Made by a program: the position numbers and the translations under genes. From Bradyrhizobium sp. Ghvi (GTDB taxonomy: Bacteria; Pseudomonadota; Alphaproteobacteria; Rhizobiales; Xanthobacteraceae), in contig NZ_FOVU01000002.1 in assembly GCF_900115265.1 (NCBI RefSeq), positions 372,001 through 436,000 of the forward strand: DNA of 64,000 bases. Reading direction: 5' to 3'. The notes beneath the pieces are model-generated. The model had not been told where the DNA came from and made no database searches. It saw nothing but the letters and a program-made list of their open reading frames with translations. Positions 56,775 through 64,000 of the stretch are shown piece by piece. Position 1 is the first letter of the stretch; every line of letters starts with the position of its first letter.

Positions 56775-57023
56775 ATGAGCCAACGCTCTCCCTCCCCTTA
56801 TGCACGCGCCGGCACGCTGATCCGCCTCGTGCACGACCTTCACAGCTTTTGCAGACAGCACCAGCACGGCGAGATGGCCGGCGGCATGACTTACGACGAG
56901 CTCTTCCAGATCGAGCACCAGCTCACAGAAGCGCTTAGCTGGGTCCAGCAGCTTGGGCCGAGCCGCGCGCCGAACGCGCGCGCGGCCGAGCAGACCACCA
57001 CCGTTGACGAAGAGGTGTTCTGA
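56775..57023 (+). CDS. Small helical protein of the element
   Basis: 82 residues from an ATG at 56775 behind GAGG: SQRSPSPYARAGTLIRLVHD, then LHSFCRQHQHGEMAGGMTYDELFQIEHQLTEALSWVQQLG. Mainly helical and acidic at the end (TTTVDEEVF). No family is recognised. A longer frame starting at 56598 overlaps the previous gene and is not preferred. Three bases separate it from the next gene. Confidence 0.65.
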   Translation: MSQRSPSPYARAGTLIRLVHDLHSFCRQHQHGEMAGGMTYDELFQIEHQLTEALSWVQQLGPSRAPNARAAEQTTTVDEEVF

Positions 57024-57025
57024 AC

Positions 57026-57343
57026 ATGGCCAACGTCATCAAGTTTCGGCTCGTTCTGCGGTCATCGGAGCGGACGCCATCAGCAGAGGGAGAAATCATT
57101 CCGTTCCCGTTTGGTCGACGGCGGCACATTGTCGAGCGCATCGCGCGCGCAATGCGCGCGATGACGCAGCAGGAGGCGGAGGATTATCTCGAGCGCGAAC
57201 TCCAAAGGCTGTGTAACGAGCTACGGTCCATAGGCATCGACTGTGAGGATTGTGAGAGCCTCGCAGTCATCGAGCTATCCGACGCGATCGGCAAAGAGCT
57301 GCACGGTCCCGACTTTCGCTTGCAAGTCGACGGGAGCCTTTGA
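57026..57343 (+). CDS. DUF6074-like small protein
   Basis: 105 residues. The middle motif EIIPFPFGRRRHIVERIARAMRAMTQQEAEDYLERELQRL is the pattern of DUF6074, a short protein found in rhizobial chromosomes and mobile elements with unknown function. The C-terminus (CEDCESLAVIELSDAIGKEL) has two close cysteines. The stop overlaps the start of the ATPase gene by one base (TGATG). The DUF assignment is from memory of the motif. Confidence 0.65.
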   Translation: MANVIKFRLVLRSSERTPSAEGEIIPFPFGRRRHIVERIARAMRAMTQQEAEDYLERELQRLCNELRSIGIDCEDCESLAVIELSDAIGKELHGPDFRLQVDGSL

Positions 57344-58479
57344 TGTCAGTGCAGACGCAGATCCGTGGAGCAGCGCGCAGCGTGACACGCAATTCAGACC
57401 GACCTGCACCCACCCTGTCGGTCGAATGGCTGGGTGATCCCAGCTCGGCTAAGCGAAAGGAATGGGTTATTCGCGGGGTCCTCGGCGTCGGCGAAGTGAT
57501 GGTAATTCATGCCGACACAAAGGTGGGAAAGACACAACTGGCCACGCACATCAGCTTCGCCGTAGCCACCGGTGGCGAGATATTTGGTCGCTCTGTCACC
57601 AAGGCTGCAGTGCTCTATGGAGCCTTTGAGAAGGCTCCTGTGACCAAGAAACGCTTCCGGGCCCTCCAGCGCATACACGAGAACGTTGAGCCGCCGATCG
57701 CGGTATGCAGCGGCCCGGTCAACCTCGCGAGCGCTGAGGATGCGAAGAAGATCATCGACACCGCAAAGGAAATGTCCTCGACCCTCCCCGTGAAACTGAT
57801 TGTTGTCGACACCCTGAACCGGGCATCGGGAGGCGTCGACGAGAATGCCGCGGGTCCGATGGGGCTCATCTTCAATCAGCTCAGTCGCATCGCTGAGGAG
57901 GTGGGAGCCGGCGTCATCGTTCTGCATCACAACACCCAAGGGAAGACGAAGATGCGCGGCAGCTCGGCCGTGCCAGCAAGTGCAGACATCTTGATGTCTC
58001 TGGAGAAGCGGTCAGATGACATTCGCGAAGCGAAAATCACGGCGGCTAACGACATCCCGGAGGGGCAGTCGTTTCGCTTTCGATTGCGACAGGTCGAGCT
58101 CACCCCTCGAACCGCAGCTGCCGACGCCGAAAGCACGGTGGTGATGGAAGCAATCGGTAGTGTTCGAAACGGTGACCCCGTGGCTTCGCAGGCCATTTTG
58201 AGTCGAGCTGCCGAGCTGCTCCAGCTCTTCGATCGGCTGAACAAATCTGGTCGGTTCGGTCGGGCGGCGCTTTTAAGCGCCGCCCGCGACCAGCAGATCG
58301 TGTCCGAGGGAAAGTCGGGTTCCGAACAATTGCGCGTTACTTTGAAGGAGCTGAAACGACAGGGACGCCTCGACTACTCTCATCAGGACATCTGGTCACT
58401 TCAAACCACTCCCAGGTCCAATGTCCCAATCTCCTCCTTAAAGGAGGGAGATTTTGGACCAATGGATTTGGACCAATGA
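57343..58479 (+). CDS. RepA-like AAA/RecA-fold ATPase (AAA_25)
   Basis: 378 residues from the ATG at 57343 behind GGGAG. The central RecA-like domain has a Walker A variant ADTKVGKT (57-64), Walker B KLIVVDTLNR (151-160), and the later HHNTQGKTKMRGSSAVPASADILMSL. That is the arrangement of RepA-type hexameric helicases of RSF1010 and of phage DNA-replication ATPases. The C-terminal part carries a winged-helix-like segment (LLQLFDRLNKSGRFGRAALLSAARDQ; SGSEQLRVTLKELKRQGRL). It probably unwinds or loads at the nearby candidate origin. The 3' end of the gene already contains the first TTGGACC repeats. Confidence 0.85.
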   Translation: MSVQTQIRGAARSVTRNSDRPAPTLSVEWLGDPSSAKRKEWVIRGVLGVGEVMVIHADTKVGKTQLATHISFAVATGGEIFGRSVTKAAVLYGAFEKAPVTKKRFRALQRIHENVEPPIAVCSGPVNLASAEDAKKIIDTAKEMSSTLPVKLIVVDTLNRASGGVDENAAGPMGLIFNQLSRIAEEVGAGVIVLHHNTQGKTKMRGSSAVPASADILMSLEKRSDDIREAKITAANDIPEGQSFRFRLRQVELTPRTAAADAESTVVMEAIGSVRNGDPVASQAILSRAAELLQLFDRLNKSGRFGRAALLSAARDQQIVSEGKSGSEQLRVTLKELKRQGRLDYSHQDIWSLQTTPRSNVPISSLKEGDFGPMDLDQ

Positions 58480-58626
58480 CACCGATTTTGGAGCATTTTT
58501 GGACCTCATTGGACCAATTGGACCATAGAAGTCCAAAAACGCCTCCTCTCGGCTCAGAGGCCGGCGCGCTCCAGCGCGTCCGGCCGCTTTCCAGCACTGC
58601 TGGAGCTTATGCACCGTTATCCACAA
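58454..58626. other. Candidate replication origin: iteron-like repeats and DnaA box
   Basis: TTGGACC recurs at 58454, 58468, 58499, 58509 and 58518 (first two as TTGGACCAATG), plus TTGGAGC at 58488. The region also contains AT-rich stretches (ATTTTTGG, TCCAAAAAC). A perfect DnaA box TTATCCACA lies at 58617-58625. The location directly after a RepA-like ATPase gene is typical of an origin. Function is inferred only from this arrangement. Confidence 0.6.
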
Positions 58627-59103
58627 CGGCGGGACGGTCGCTGGCGCTCCGCCCGCCGGACACCGGGTGGGCGTCTCAACTGCGGACCTGTCCGCAGTCG
58701 CTGAACCGGCATCTGCGCCACAACACCGCCCACCATCATCAACAGCACGCCAAGACGAGAGAGAGTATACGCGCGCGCGAGCGTGCAAGCGGCGCTGGCG
58801 GGCTGGCTGGGGCTTGGCGCTGCGAGACAGCAGTCCGCCGGCACCGCCACCAGCGCCCGCCTGCTCAGCGGCAGCGCCCGTCCTGCGCCGCGCGCTGGTG
58901 CGTCCAATTCCTCAGCCGCTCTTTTCGTGCGTCGACCAGCGGGGAGCCGCCAGCGAACTCGGCAGCGCGACCGCGCCCGCGAATGCCGCCGCTTTTCGGC
59001 AAGTATCTTTCAGCCCGGGAGGTGGTCGCGAGTGCGACGCGCCCGGTAAATCAGCGTATTTGGGAGGCCGGAAAATCCGGTTTAGTTTCCCTCCGAGGCG
59101 CCG
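58627..59103. other. 477 bases without a supported gene
   Basis: Overlapping long open frames exist in several frames, but their products are Arg/Ala/Pro-rich with no family character, which is common in GC-rich noncoding DNA. No ribosome site supports any of them. A weak possibility is a 42-codon frame starting near 58983 and ending at the next gene. The region may belong to the origin or be an intergenic spacer. Confidence 0.5.
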
Positions 59104-59424
59104 ATGCCTAAGGGGCCGCGCCGCCGAACAGGTAACTTTGCGGGGCGGCCGCTCGCCCTTCGGCGCGAGCTGCTCGCCGTCCTCGATCGGGCCGACAAGC
59201 TCACGGCTCGGGAGCTTGCCGCGAGCGTTTACTCCGGTCGTGTGTGCCTATGCCGCCCGCAGGCGTGCTCGCGCTCGCAGCTCGCTTCGACGCGCAAGGC
59301 GCTGTGCCGCCTGATCGACAAGGGGCGCGTAGTCGTGGCCGGCCATCACCGCCGACGCCAGCTCTTTTCGCTGACCGGCCGTGATCCGTTCCCGCCGCTC
59401 GACCTCGGGTCGCTCGATGGCTGA
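59104..59424 (+). CDS. Small basic protein, possible winged helix
   Basis: 106 residues from an ATG at 59104 behind GAGG. A very basic N-terminus (PKGPRRRTGNFAGRPLALRR) precedes ELLAVLDRADKLTARELAASVYSGRVCLCRPQACSRSQLASTRKALCRLIDKGRVVVAGHHRRRQLF, which has the helix-turn-helix plus wing pattern of small phage regulators. Four cysteines sit in the turn. No specific family is recognised. The stop overlaps the next start by eight bases. Confidence 0.65.
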   Translation: MPKGPRRRTGNFAGRPLALRRELLAVLDRADKLTARELAASVYSGRVCLCRPQACSRSQLASTRKALCRLIDKGRVVVAGHHRRRQLFSLTGRDPFPPLDLGSLDG

Positions 59425-59812
59425 TCAAGCGGACGACGTCGAGTTGATGCGGCGCATCGCCGAGGCCCTTGAAGCCGGGGACGAGTTGTCAGCCGAGCAG
59501 CGCCGCGTTACCGCGGCGGCGCTGCGCCAGGCTCTGACGCTGCCGCCGACCACCTTCGCCGAGCGGGACGCGCTGATCGTCGAATGTCGGCGCCGGTTCT
59601 TTCCGAGCCGCACCGACCACGATGCCGCCCAGGAGATCGCTGTGACGTGGCGGCGATACGCGGCCACCGGATGGCTGCGCGAGCGAGCTGCCGAAACGTG
59701 TCCCCCGCGAAGCGTCGGGACGTTGCGGGGCGCTCTCTGGGAAATCATGCGGATCTTGCCGCGCGTCTTAAGTGTCAGGCAGATCAGACGAATAGTTGGC
59801 CATTTGAAGTGA
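59417..59812 (+). CDS. Small helical protein of the element
   Basis: 131 residues from an ATG at 59417, overlapping the previous gene by eight bases. The sequence is helix-forming and Arg/Ala-rich: EAGDELSAEQRRVTAAALRQ, RDALIVECRRRFFPSRTDHD, AAQEIAVTWRRYAATGWLRERAAE. The end MRILPRVLSVRQIRRIVGHLK suggests a small nucleic-acid-binding or regulatory protein. I do not recognise a family. Confidence 0.6.
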   Translation: MADQADDVELMRRIAEALEAGDELSAEQRRVTAAALRQALTLPPTTFAERDALIVECRRRFFPSRTDHDAAQEIAVTWRRYAATGWLRERAAETCPPRSVGTLRGALWEIMRILPRVLSVRQIRRIVGHLK

Positions 59813-59866
59813 CCAACTCAACAGATCATCGTCGCTCTCCTCAACACTACAGAGGGAAGCGACACC

Positions 59867-60775
59867 GTGATTACCGAAAATCTGATCGAATGGCCCGCTA
59901 GCGTTCCGTACGCCGTCCGAAATCGGCTGGACAGCGTCATGGAGATCCACAAGGCCCGGCACGCGGCGCTGCTCAGCATATCGGGCGAGATGCGGGAAGC
60001 GCGCAGCGCGCTCGAGAACGACAAAGCTCGCTTGCGGGAGATGGAACTGAGCAACCATCCCCAGATCGAGCATGTCCGGGCCAAGGTTGAGCGCTCCCGC
60101 GAGATCCTCACAAAGCTCGTAGAGAGGGTCGAGGCATTGGGCTCACCTTGGAAAACAGCATTAGCCCTCGGGGACAACCTGAGAAGCTACGTCCGCTCGA
60201 ACGCCGCCGGCGGCTTCCAGATTTACCAGGGCGCCGTGCCGCAGCTCCGAAACGGCGAGACGGCGCTAGATGGGATGCAGCGCGCAGCACGCCGCGTGCG
60301 AGAGCTCCTGGCAGACCGTCGAGAAGTCAAAGCGGCGCCGCTCCCAGCGTCCGTCGCAAAGCAGCTTGCGCGCGAGCAACTCGAGGCGCGCATCGCGGCG
60401 GCAAAGCCCGACGTCACCAATCTGATCGATCATGGCGGAGCGATCCGGTTTCCCATGAGCGGCACCGCGATTGAACAGCACGGCGGCTCGGCAGACCTCT
60501 ATGCCGTCGACGCCATCGGTTTGTTAAGCTGGCTCTTCCTCGTTGACATGGCGGCCGCGATCGACAGAGAGATCGACGCGATGGCCGAGGACGAAAATGC
60601 GCTGTCCGTCGAGGAGCGCGTTAAACGCCTCGCTCAGATCGACGCCGACATCCTCGCCTCCGAGCGCGAGGAAGCCGCTTTCGCCGAACTAGCCGGTGTG
60701 CTTCCGCGACCTGACATCGATCCGCGAGCCGCACTCGGGCTCGCCGACACGATGCCGGCGCCGATGCGGGATTGA
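59867..60775 (+). CDS. Coiled-coil protein of unknown function
   Basis: 302 residues from a GTG at 59867 with AGAGGGA upstream. The N-terminal 90 residues form a predicted coiled coil (EIHKARHAALLSISGEMREARSALENDKARLREMELS). A second helical region with Ala/Arg-rich stretches follows, including a mildly hydrophobic part AIGLLSWLFLVDMAAAI. It directly precedes the S49 peptidase (ten bases), so it may be a scaffold-like or accessory phage protein. That is inference; no family is recognised. Confidence 0.65.
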   Translation: MITENLIEWPASVPYAVRNRLDSVMEIHKARHAALLSISGEMREARSALENDKARLREMELSNHPQIEHVRAKVERSREILTKLVERVEALGSPWKTALALGDNLRSYVRSNAAGGFQIYQGAVPQLRNGETALDGMQRAARRVRELLADRREVKAAPLPASVAKQLAREQLEARIAAAKPDVTNLIDHGGAIRFPMSGTAIEQHGGSADLYAVDAIGLLSWLFLVDMAAAIDREIDAMAEDENALSVEERVKRLAQIDADILASEREEAAFAELAGVLPRPDIDPRAALGLADTMPAPMRD

Positions 60776-60785
60776 GGAGCGGGTC

Positions 60786-62093
60786 ATGTCCAGCCTTTTT
60801 CACATCGCCGACCGTATCGTAAACCGGCCGCTGATGATCCTTCCAGAGAAGCTGGCGCTGATCGCGTCCGTTCTCGAAGGCCGGATCGGAGTTGATGCCA
60901 CCGAGTTGCAGGAGATCGCTCAAGCCGCGCCCGACGCATCGCGCTTCGTTGGAACCACGCTCGGCCGTGATGGCCGGTCGAAGGCCTATCAGGTCCAGCA
61001 AGGGGTGGGGATGATCCCGGTGCTCGGCAGCCTGGTGAACCGGGGCGCGTGGATCGGAGCCCGATCGGGCATGACCAGCTACGAAGGCCTCGCCTTCCAG
61101 CTCGCCCAAGCGGCAGCTGATCCCGAGGTGAAGTCGATCATCCTCGACATCGATAGCCCGGGCGGCGAAGCCGTCGGGGCTTTCGAGATGGCCGACAAGG
61201 TGCGCAGCATCGCCAAGTCCAAGCCGGTGACTGCCGTGGTCAACGGCATGGCGGCGAGCGCGGCCTATGCGATCGCGGCGTCCGCCTCCAAGATCGTGAT
61301 CGCGCCGAGCGGCATCGCCGGCTCGATCGGCGTGGTTCTGATGCATGTGGATTATTCCGCCGCGCTCGACCAGAAGGGCATCAAGCCGACGCTGATCCAT
61401 GCGGGCGCTCACAAGGTGGACGGCAATCCCTACGAGCCGCTTAAGGCTAGCGTTAAGTCGGATCTCCAGGCAGAGGTGGACAACTTCTACGGCCTGTTCG
61501 TCTCTGGCGTTGTGAAGGGTCGCAATGGTCGCATGACCGAACAGGCTGTCCGCGGCACGGAGGCGCGAACCTTCATCGGACAGGCGGCCGTCGACGCCGG
61601 CCTAGTCGATGCCATCGGTACATTTGAGAGCGCTCTTCTTGAGCTGCAGTCGCAGCAACCGAGCGCCATCCAAGGTCCGCACCGTGAGCTGTCGCTCGCG
61701 TCCGACGGGCGGGTGCCGGTGGCTGCTGCAGTCCAGCCGTCGGCACCTTCGGTACAGAAAGTGTCAGGACCGCGCTCGGCGGAGGACCGAGCGGCGATTG
61801 AGCGTGCTGCCGGCAGCGACCCTCGATCGGCAAAGTTCGTGAAGCTCATCTCCGAAAAGCCCTACGAAGAGATGTCGCAGTCGTCGGCGCTTGAAGCCAT
61901 CAGGATCAACAAAGCGGTTATCGCCAAGAACGACGACGCCGAGCAGCGCCACGACTGCGGGCTGTATCTGGATCCGAAACTGTCTGTCCGTGACGGACCA
62001 CTGTTCGCGCCGCCGGGGACCGATCACGCGACCGACGATCATGGTTGGAGCGGCGTCGTCTCCGAGATCAACAAAACCTCTAAGCCTCACTGA
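60786..62093 (+). CDS. S49 (SppA-like) phage-type serine peptidase
   Basis: 435 residues from an ATG behind GAGGAG. The S49 domain (about 75-310) has the motif IILDIDSPGGEAVGAFEMAD, the nucleophile Ser158 in MAASAAYAIAASAS, and a probable general-base Lys210 in AHKVDGNPYEPL. That is the SohB/SppA family member used as head maturation protease in many phages. There is no signal peptide or membrane helix, which also favours the phage type. The C-terminal about 120 residues (DRAAIERAAGSDPRSAKFVK, DDAEQRHDCGLYLDP) are unusual. It is followed 12 bases on by the tape-measure-like gene. Confidence 0.9.
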   Translation: MSSLFHIADRIVNRPLMILPEKLALIASVLEGRIGVDATELQEIAQAAPDASRFVGTTLGRDGRSKAYQVQQGVGMIPVLGSLVNRGAWIGARSGMTSYEGLAFQLAQAAADPEVKSIILDIDSPGGEAVGAFEMADKVRSIAKSKPVTAVVNGMAASAAYAIAASASKIVIAPSGIAGSIGVVLMHVDYSAALDQKGIKPTLIHAGAHKVDGNPYEPLKASVKSDLQAEVDNFYGLFVSGVVKGRNGRMTEQAVRGTEARTFIGQAAVDAGLVDAIGTFESALLELQSQQPSAIQGPHRELSLASDGRVPVAAAVQPSAPSVQKVSGPRSAEDRAAIERAAGSDPRSAKFVKLISEKPYEEMSQSSALEAIRINKAVIAKNDDAEQRHDCGLYLDPKLSVRDGPLFAPPGTDHATDDHGWSGVVSEINKTSKPH

Positions 62094-62105
62094 GGAGATG
62101 GCTCA

Positions 62106-64000
62106 ATGTCGAAGATCATCGAGGCAAAGGCCGTAATCTCGGCCAAGGACAACACCGGCAACGTCTTTGACAAGATCGCTGCGAAGTTTAAGGGCATCGA
62201 GAAGAACGCGAAGGCGCTCGACAGCATCAAGGCCCCGAAATTCACCGGCGATCTCTACAAGGAGCTGGAGCGCCTCAAGCTCAGCGAGAAGGAGTTGCAG
62301 GGCGTCCGCAAGGAGTTTGCGGCGTTCGACAAGCAGCTCCGCTCCAGCCCGGTTCGTGCGGCGCACTACTTCCGCGCCATCGACGAGTGGAAGGGTAAGA
62401 CCGTCGGCCATTGGCGCGAAGTCAAGGCCGCGGCGGAGGACGCCGACAAGGCGCACTCGAAGTTCTTCAAGCGTGCTGGTCACTTCGCGCTACATGCCGC
62501 AGGCATCGGCACCGCGACCTATGCGGCAGGCCGTGCCATCCACTCGACTGCGGAGGCCTACGGCAAGCGCGGTCGAGCGCTCACCCGCTATGACCTGATG
62601 GGCATGAGCGATCAGGAGGTCTCGGAGGGCGGCGCGATCGCCGACGCGATCAGCTCCAGGTTTCCGTCGATCTCGCGCACCGAAGTGCTCGACTACCTGC
62701 GCAGCAACGCCGCGCGTCTCGGCAGTTGGGAGCGCTCGAAGGAGGTTGCTGAGCCCTATGCTCGCGCGCTGATCGCCAACAAGCTCTCCGGCGGCGACGA
62801 GCACGAGATGGAGGGCGTTGTCCGTGCCCTCGAAGGCATGGGCAAGGCGAACACCAGCGGCCAGCTCGTCTCGGGTCTCAACGCCTTCGCGCGCGCCAAA
62901 GCCGCGAACCCCGACTACACCGGCGAGCAGTTCCGAGCCGACATGGCTGCGGCGAGCAGCTCGAAATATGGCCTCTCCAAAGATTATCTGGAGAACGTCT
63001 TTCCGGTGCTGGCGTCGCACACCACCGGCTTCGGCAACAAGCTCTCCACCGGCCTCTCGGCATTGGTGGGCGGTCGCATGACGAAGCAATCGAAGGCGCG
63101 GCTCAAGGAAGCCGGCCTTCTCGGCGATGATGGCAAGCTGCTCGATGAAGAGGGCTACATCGCCAACAACTTCGAGTGGACGCAGAAGCACATCAAGCCG
63201 CTGCTCGAAAAGCGTGGCGTGCACTTCGGCGAGGACATGAGCGAGGACGACAAAGGCAAGGTCGTCTCGTTCCTAGCCAAGGCGTTCTCGGCCCGCAACG
63301 CCGCGGACCTGATCGCGACGAACCTCCTCGACGAACCTCTGGTCGAGAAGATGCGCCACCGGCAGACCCGCGGCCTGGAGGACATGGACCGGCTCCAGAA
63401 GAAGGATCCTTCGCTGGTGTGGGAAGGCATGATGAACCAGCTCAAGGATGCCGGGGTCGCCATGGCGAAACTCGGTCCGGTGGTGGATGGCCTCAACGAA
63501 GCGTCGTCTATTCTCGGTCGCTTCACCAAATTCGCGGAAACTGGGGTCCTACCGACAGACAGCCCATACGGGCGCTGGATGGCCGCCCAGCGCGAGAGCG
63601 GCTTCCTTGCGCCACACGAAGCGATCGGCGAGCAAAACCGCCGCGATCTTCTCAAGGCGCAGCTCACCGAGCTGGATCAGGAGCTCAGCCCCGGATACGG
63701 GCTGGACGAAGCCTCCGCTCGCGTGCTGCGCCTCAAGCGGTTCGACAGGCAGATCGCGCTCGACCAATCCGAGAACCTCCGGACGATGCCGCCGCTCTAC
63801 TCCCAGGAGGAGATGGATCGGTGGCAGGAGATCGCCCGCGAGCGCTCGCGCGGCGAGGCCTACTCCCGCATTGGCAAGCCAGGCGAGCCAGAAGTCCCGC
63901 TTCCGCGCGCTCGCAACGAGACCGGAGCGATGCCGCCGGTACAGCCGCTCGAAGGCGCCGAGCAGCGCGTGTCGGTGGACGGCAGGGTCGAGGGAACGGT
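62106..64000 (+). CDS. Tape-measure-like long protein (right end cut by window)
   Basis: An open frame from an ATG at 62106 (GGAG eight bases upstream) to the window end, 631 codons with no stop. The N-terminus IIEAKAVISAKDNTGNVFDKIAAKFKG resembles the opening of tail tape-measure proteins (A-x-I-x-A-x-D-x(2)-G-x(2)-F). It continues with long Ala/Lys/Glu-rich helical segments, a short weakly hydrophobic stretch (FALHAAGIGTATYAAG), and a Pro/Glu-rich end. Length and composition fit a tape measure, but the adjacent position directly after an S49 protease is atypical and capsid genes are lacking. The family assignment is therefore moderate. Confidence 0.6.
   Translation, partial: MSKIIEAKAVISAKDNTGNVFDKIAAKFKGIEKNAKALDSIKAPKFTGDLYKELERLKLSEKELQGVRKEFAAFDKQLRSSPVRAAHYFRAIDEWKGKTVGHWREVKAAAEDADKAHSKFFKRAGHFALHAAGIGTATYAAGRAIHSTAEAYGKRGRALTRYDLMGMSDQEVSEGGAIADAISSRFPSISRTEVLDYLRSNAARLGSWERSKEVAEPYARALIANKLSGGDEHEMEGVVRALEGMGKANTSGQLVSGLNAFARAKAANPDYTGEQFRADMAAASSSKYGLSKDYLENVFPVLASHTTGFGNKLSTGLSALVGGRMTKQSKARLKEAGLLGDDGKLLDEEGYIANNFEWTQKHIKPLLEKRGVHFGEDMSEDDKGKVVSFLAKAFSARNAADLIATNLLDEPLVEKMRHRQTRGLEDMDRLQKKDPSLVWEGMMNQLKDAGVAMAKLGPVVDGLNEASSILGRFTKFAETGVLPTDSPYGRWMAAQRESGFLAPHEAIGEQNRRDLLKAQLTELDQELSPGYGLDEASARVLRLKRFDRQIALDQSENLRTMPPLYSQEEMDRWQEIARERSRGEAYSRIGKPGEPEVPLPRARNETGAMPPVQPLEGAEQRVSVDGRVEGT

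Larger units (their letters stand above)
53838..64000. mobile_element. Integrated element at tRNA-Pro (prophage or phage-satellite-like), right end beyond window
   Basis: Starts at the tRNA-Pro fragment. Content in order: integrase, a 284-residue unknown, AlpA-like HTH, two small proteins, RepA-like ATPase, iteron-like region with a DnaA box, small winged-helix and helical proteins, a coiled-coil protein, S49 peptidase, tape-measure-like protein. All genes point right. Short overlaps (ATGA, TGATG) and dense packing are phage-like. No terminase, portal, capsid or lysis genes occur in the 10 kb shown. Confidence 0.85.

Noticed and set aside
58476..59111. 211-codon frame between the ATPase and the small winged-helix gene
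   Set aside because: Low-complexity Arg/Ala/Pro product, no ribosome site, spans the candidate origin; overlapping frames look equally random.

Overview
The window is GC-rich bacterial chromosome from an alphaproteobacterium of the order Hyphomicrobiales, most probably Bradyrhizobium or a close relative. The basis is the tig-clpP-clpX-lon order, a glnB-glnA pair behind a sigma-54 promoter, a GcrA-type regulator, a Porin_2-type outer-membrane porin, DUF2842 and DUF169 proteins, and palindromic intergenic repeats. The genus is inferred from gene content and base composition; no search was run.

Layout. 1-8.4 kb: the 5' end of a cytochrome P450, tRNA-Val, a GFA-type zinc protein, the proteostasis block lon/clpX/clpP/tig (all minus strand) and tRNA-Leu. 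8.5-14.1 kb: a copper-less multicopper-oxidase-like protein, a GNAT, the NAD(P)H-hydrate repair enzyme, and the nitrogen module glnB-glnA. 14.1-24.1 kb: slipin/NfeD operon, a glutamine amidotransferase, an AI-2E-type permease, a diguanylate cyclase, rplM-rpsI, a thioesterase and a crotonase-fold protein. 24.2-28.1 kb: CoA-binding protein, O-acetylhomoserine sulfhydrylase, heme A synthase. 28.1-37.1 kb: an exopolysaccharide locus (deacetylase-like, FemAB/GNAT-like, Wzc-like co-polymerase, GT4 glycosyltransferase, polyprenyl-phosphate sugar transferase, Wzy/O-antigen-ligase-like). 37.1-53.7 kb: accessory metabolism with MarR and TetR regulators, a FAD monooxygenase, a tandem pair of trans-acting enoyl-reductase-like genes of which one is frameshifted, formamidase, a GcrA paralogue, a large porin, two alpha/beta hydrolases, an SDR and a DHDPS-family aldolase.

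53.84 kb to the end of the window is an integrated mobile element. It begins at a 3' fragment of a tRNA-Pro gene and continues with a tyrosine recombinase, an AlpA/excisionase-like HTH protein, a RepA-like ATPase followed by iteron-like TTGGACC repeats and a perfect DnaA box (candidate origin), small regulators, an S49 (SppA/phage-protease type) peptidase and a long open frame resembling a tail tape-measure protein. No terminase, portal or capsid gene is seen in the 10 kb present. The element is the most novel part of the window; it runs off the right edge.

A recurrent theme in the chromosomal part is proteins that keep an enzyme fold but have lost catalytic or metal-binding residues: the multicopper-oxidase-like protein, the polysaccharide-deacetylase-like protein, the Wzc-like ATPase domain, the ECHDC3-like crotonase and an alpha/beta hydrolase.
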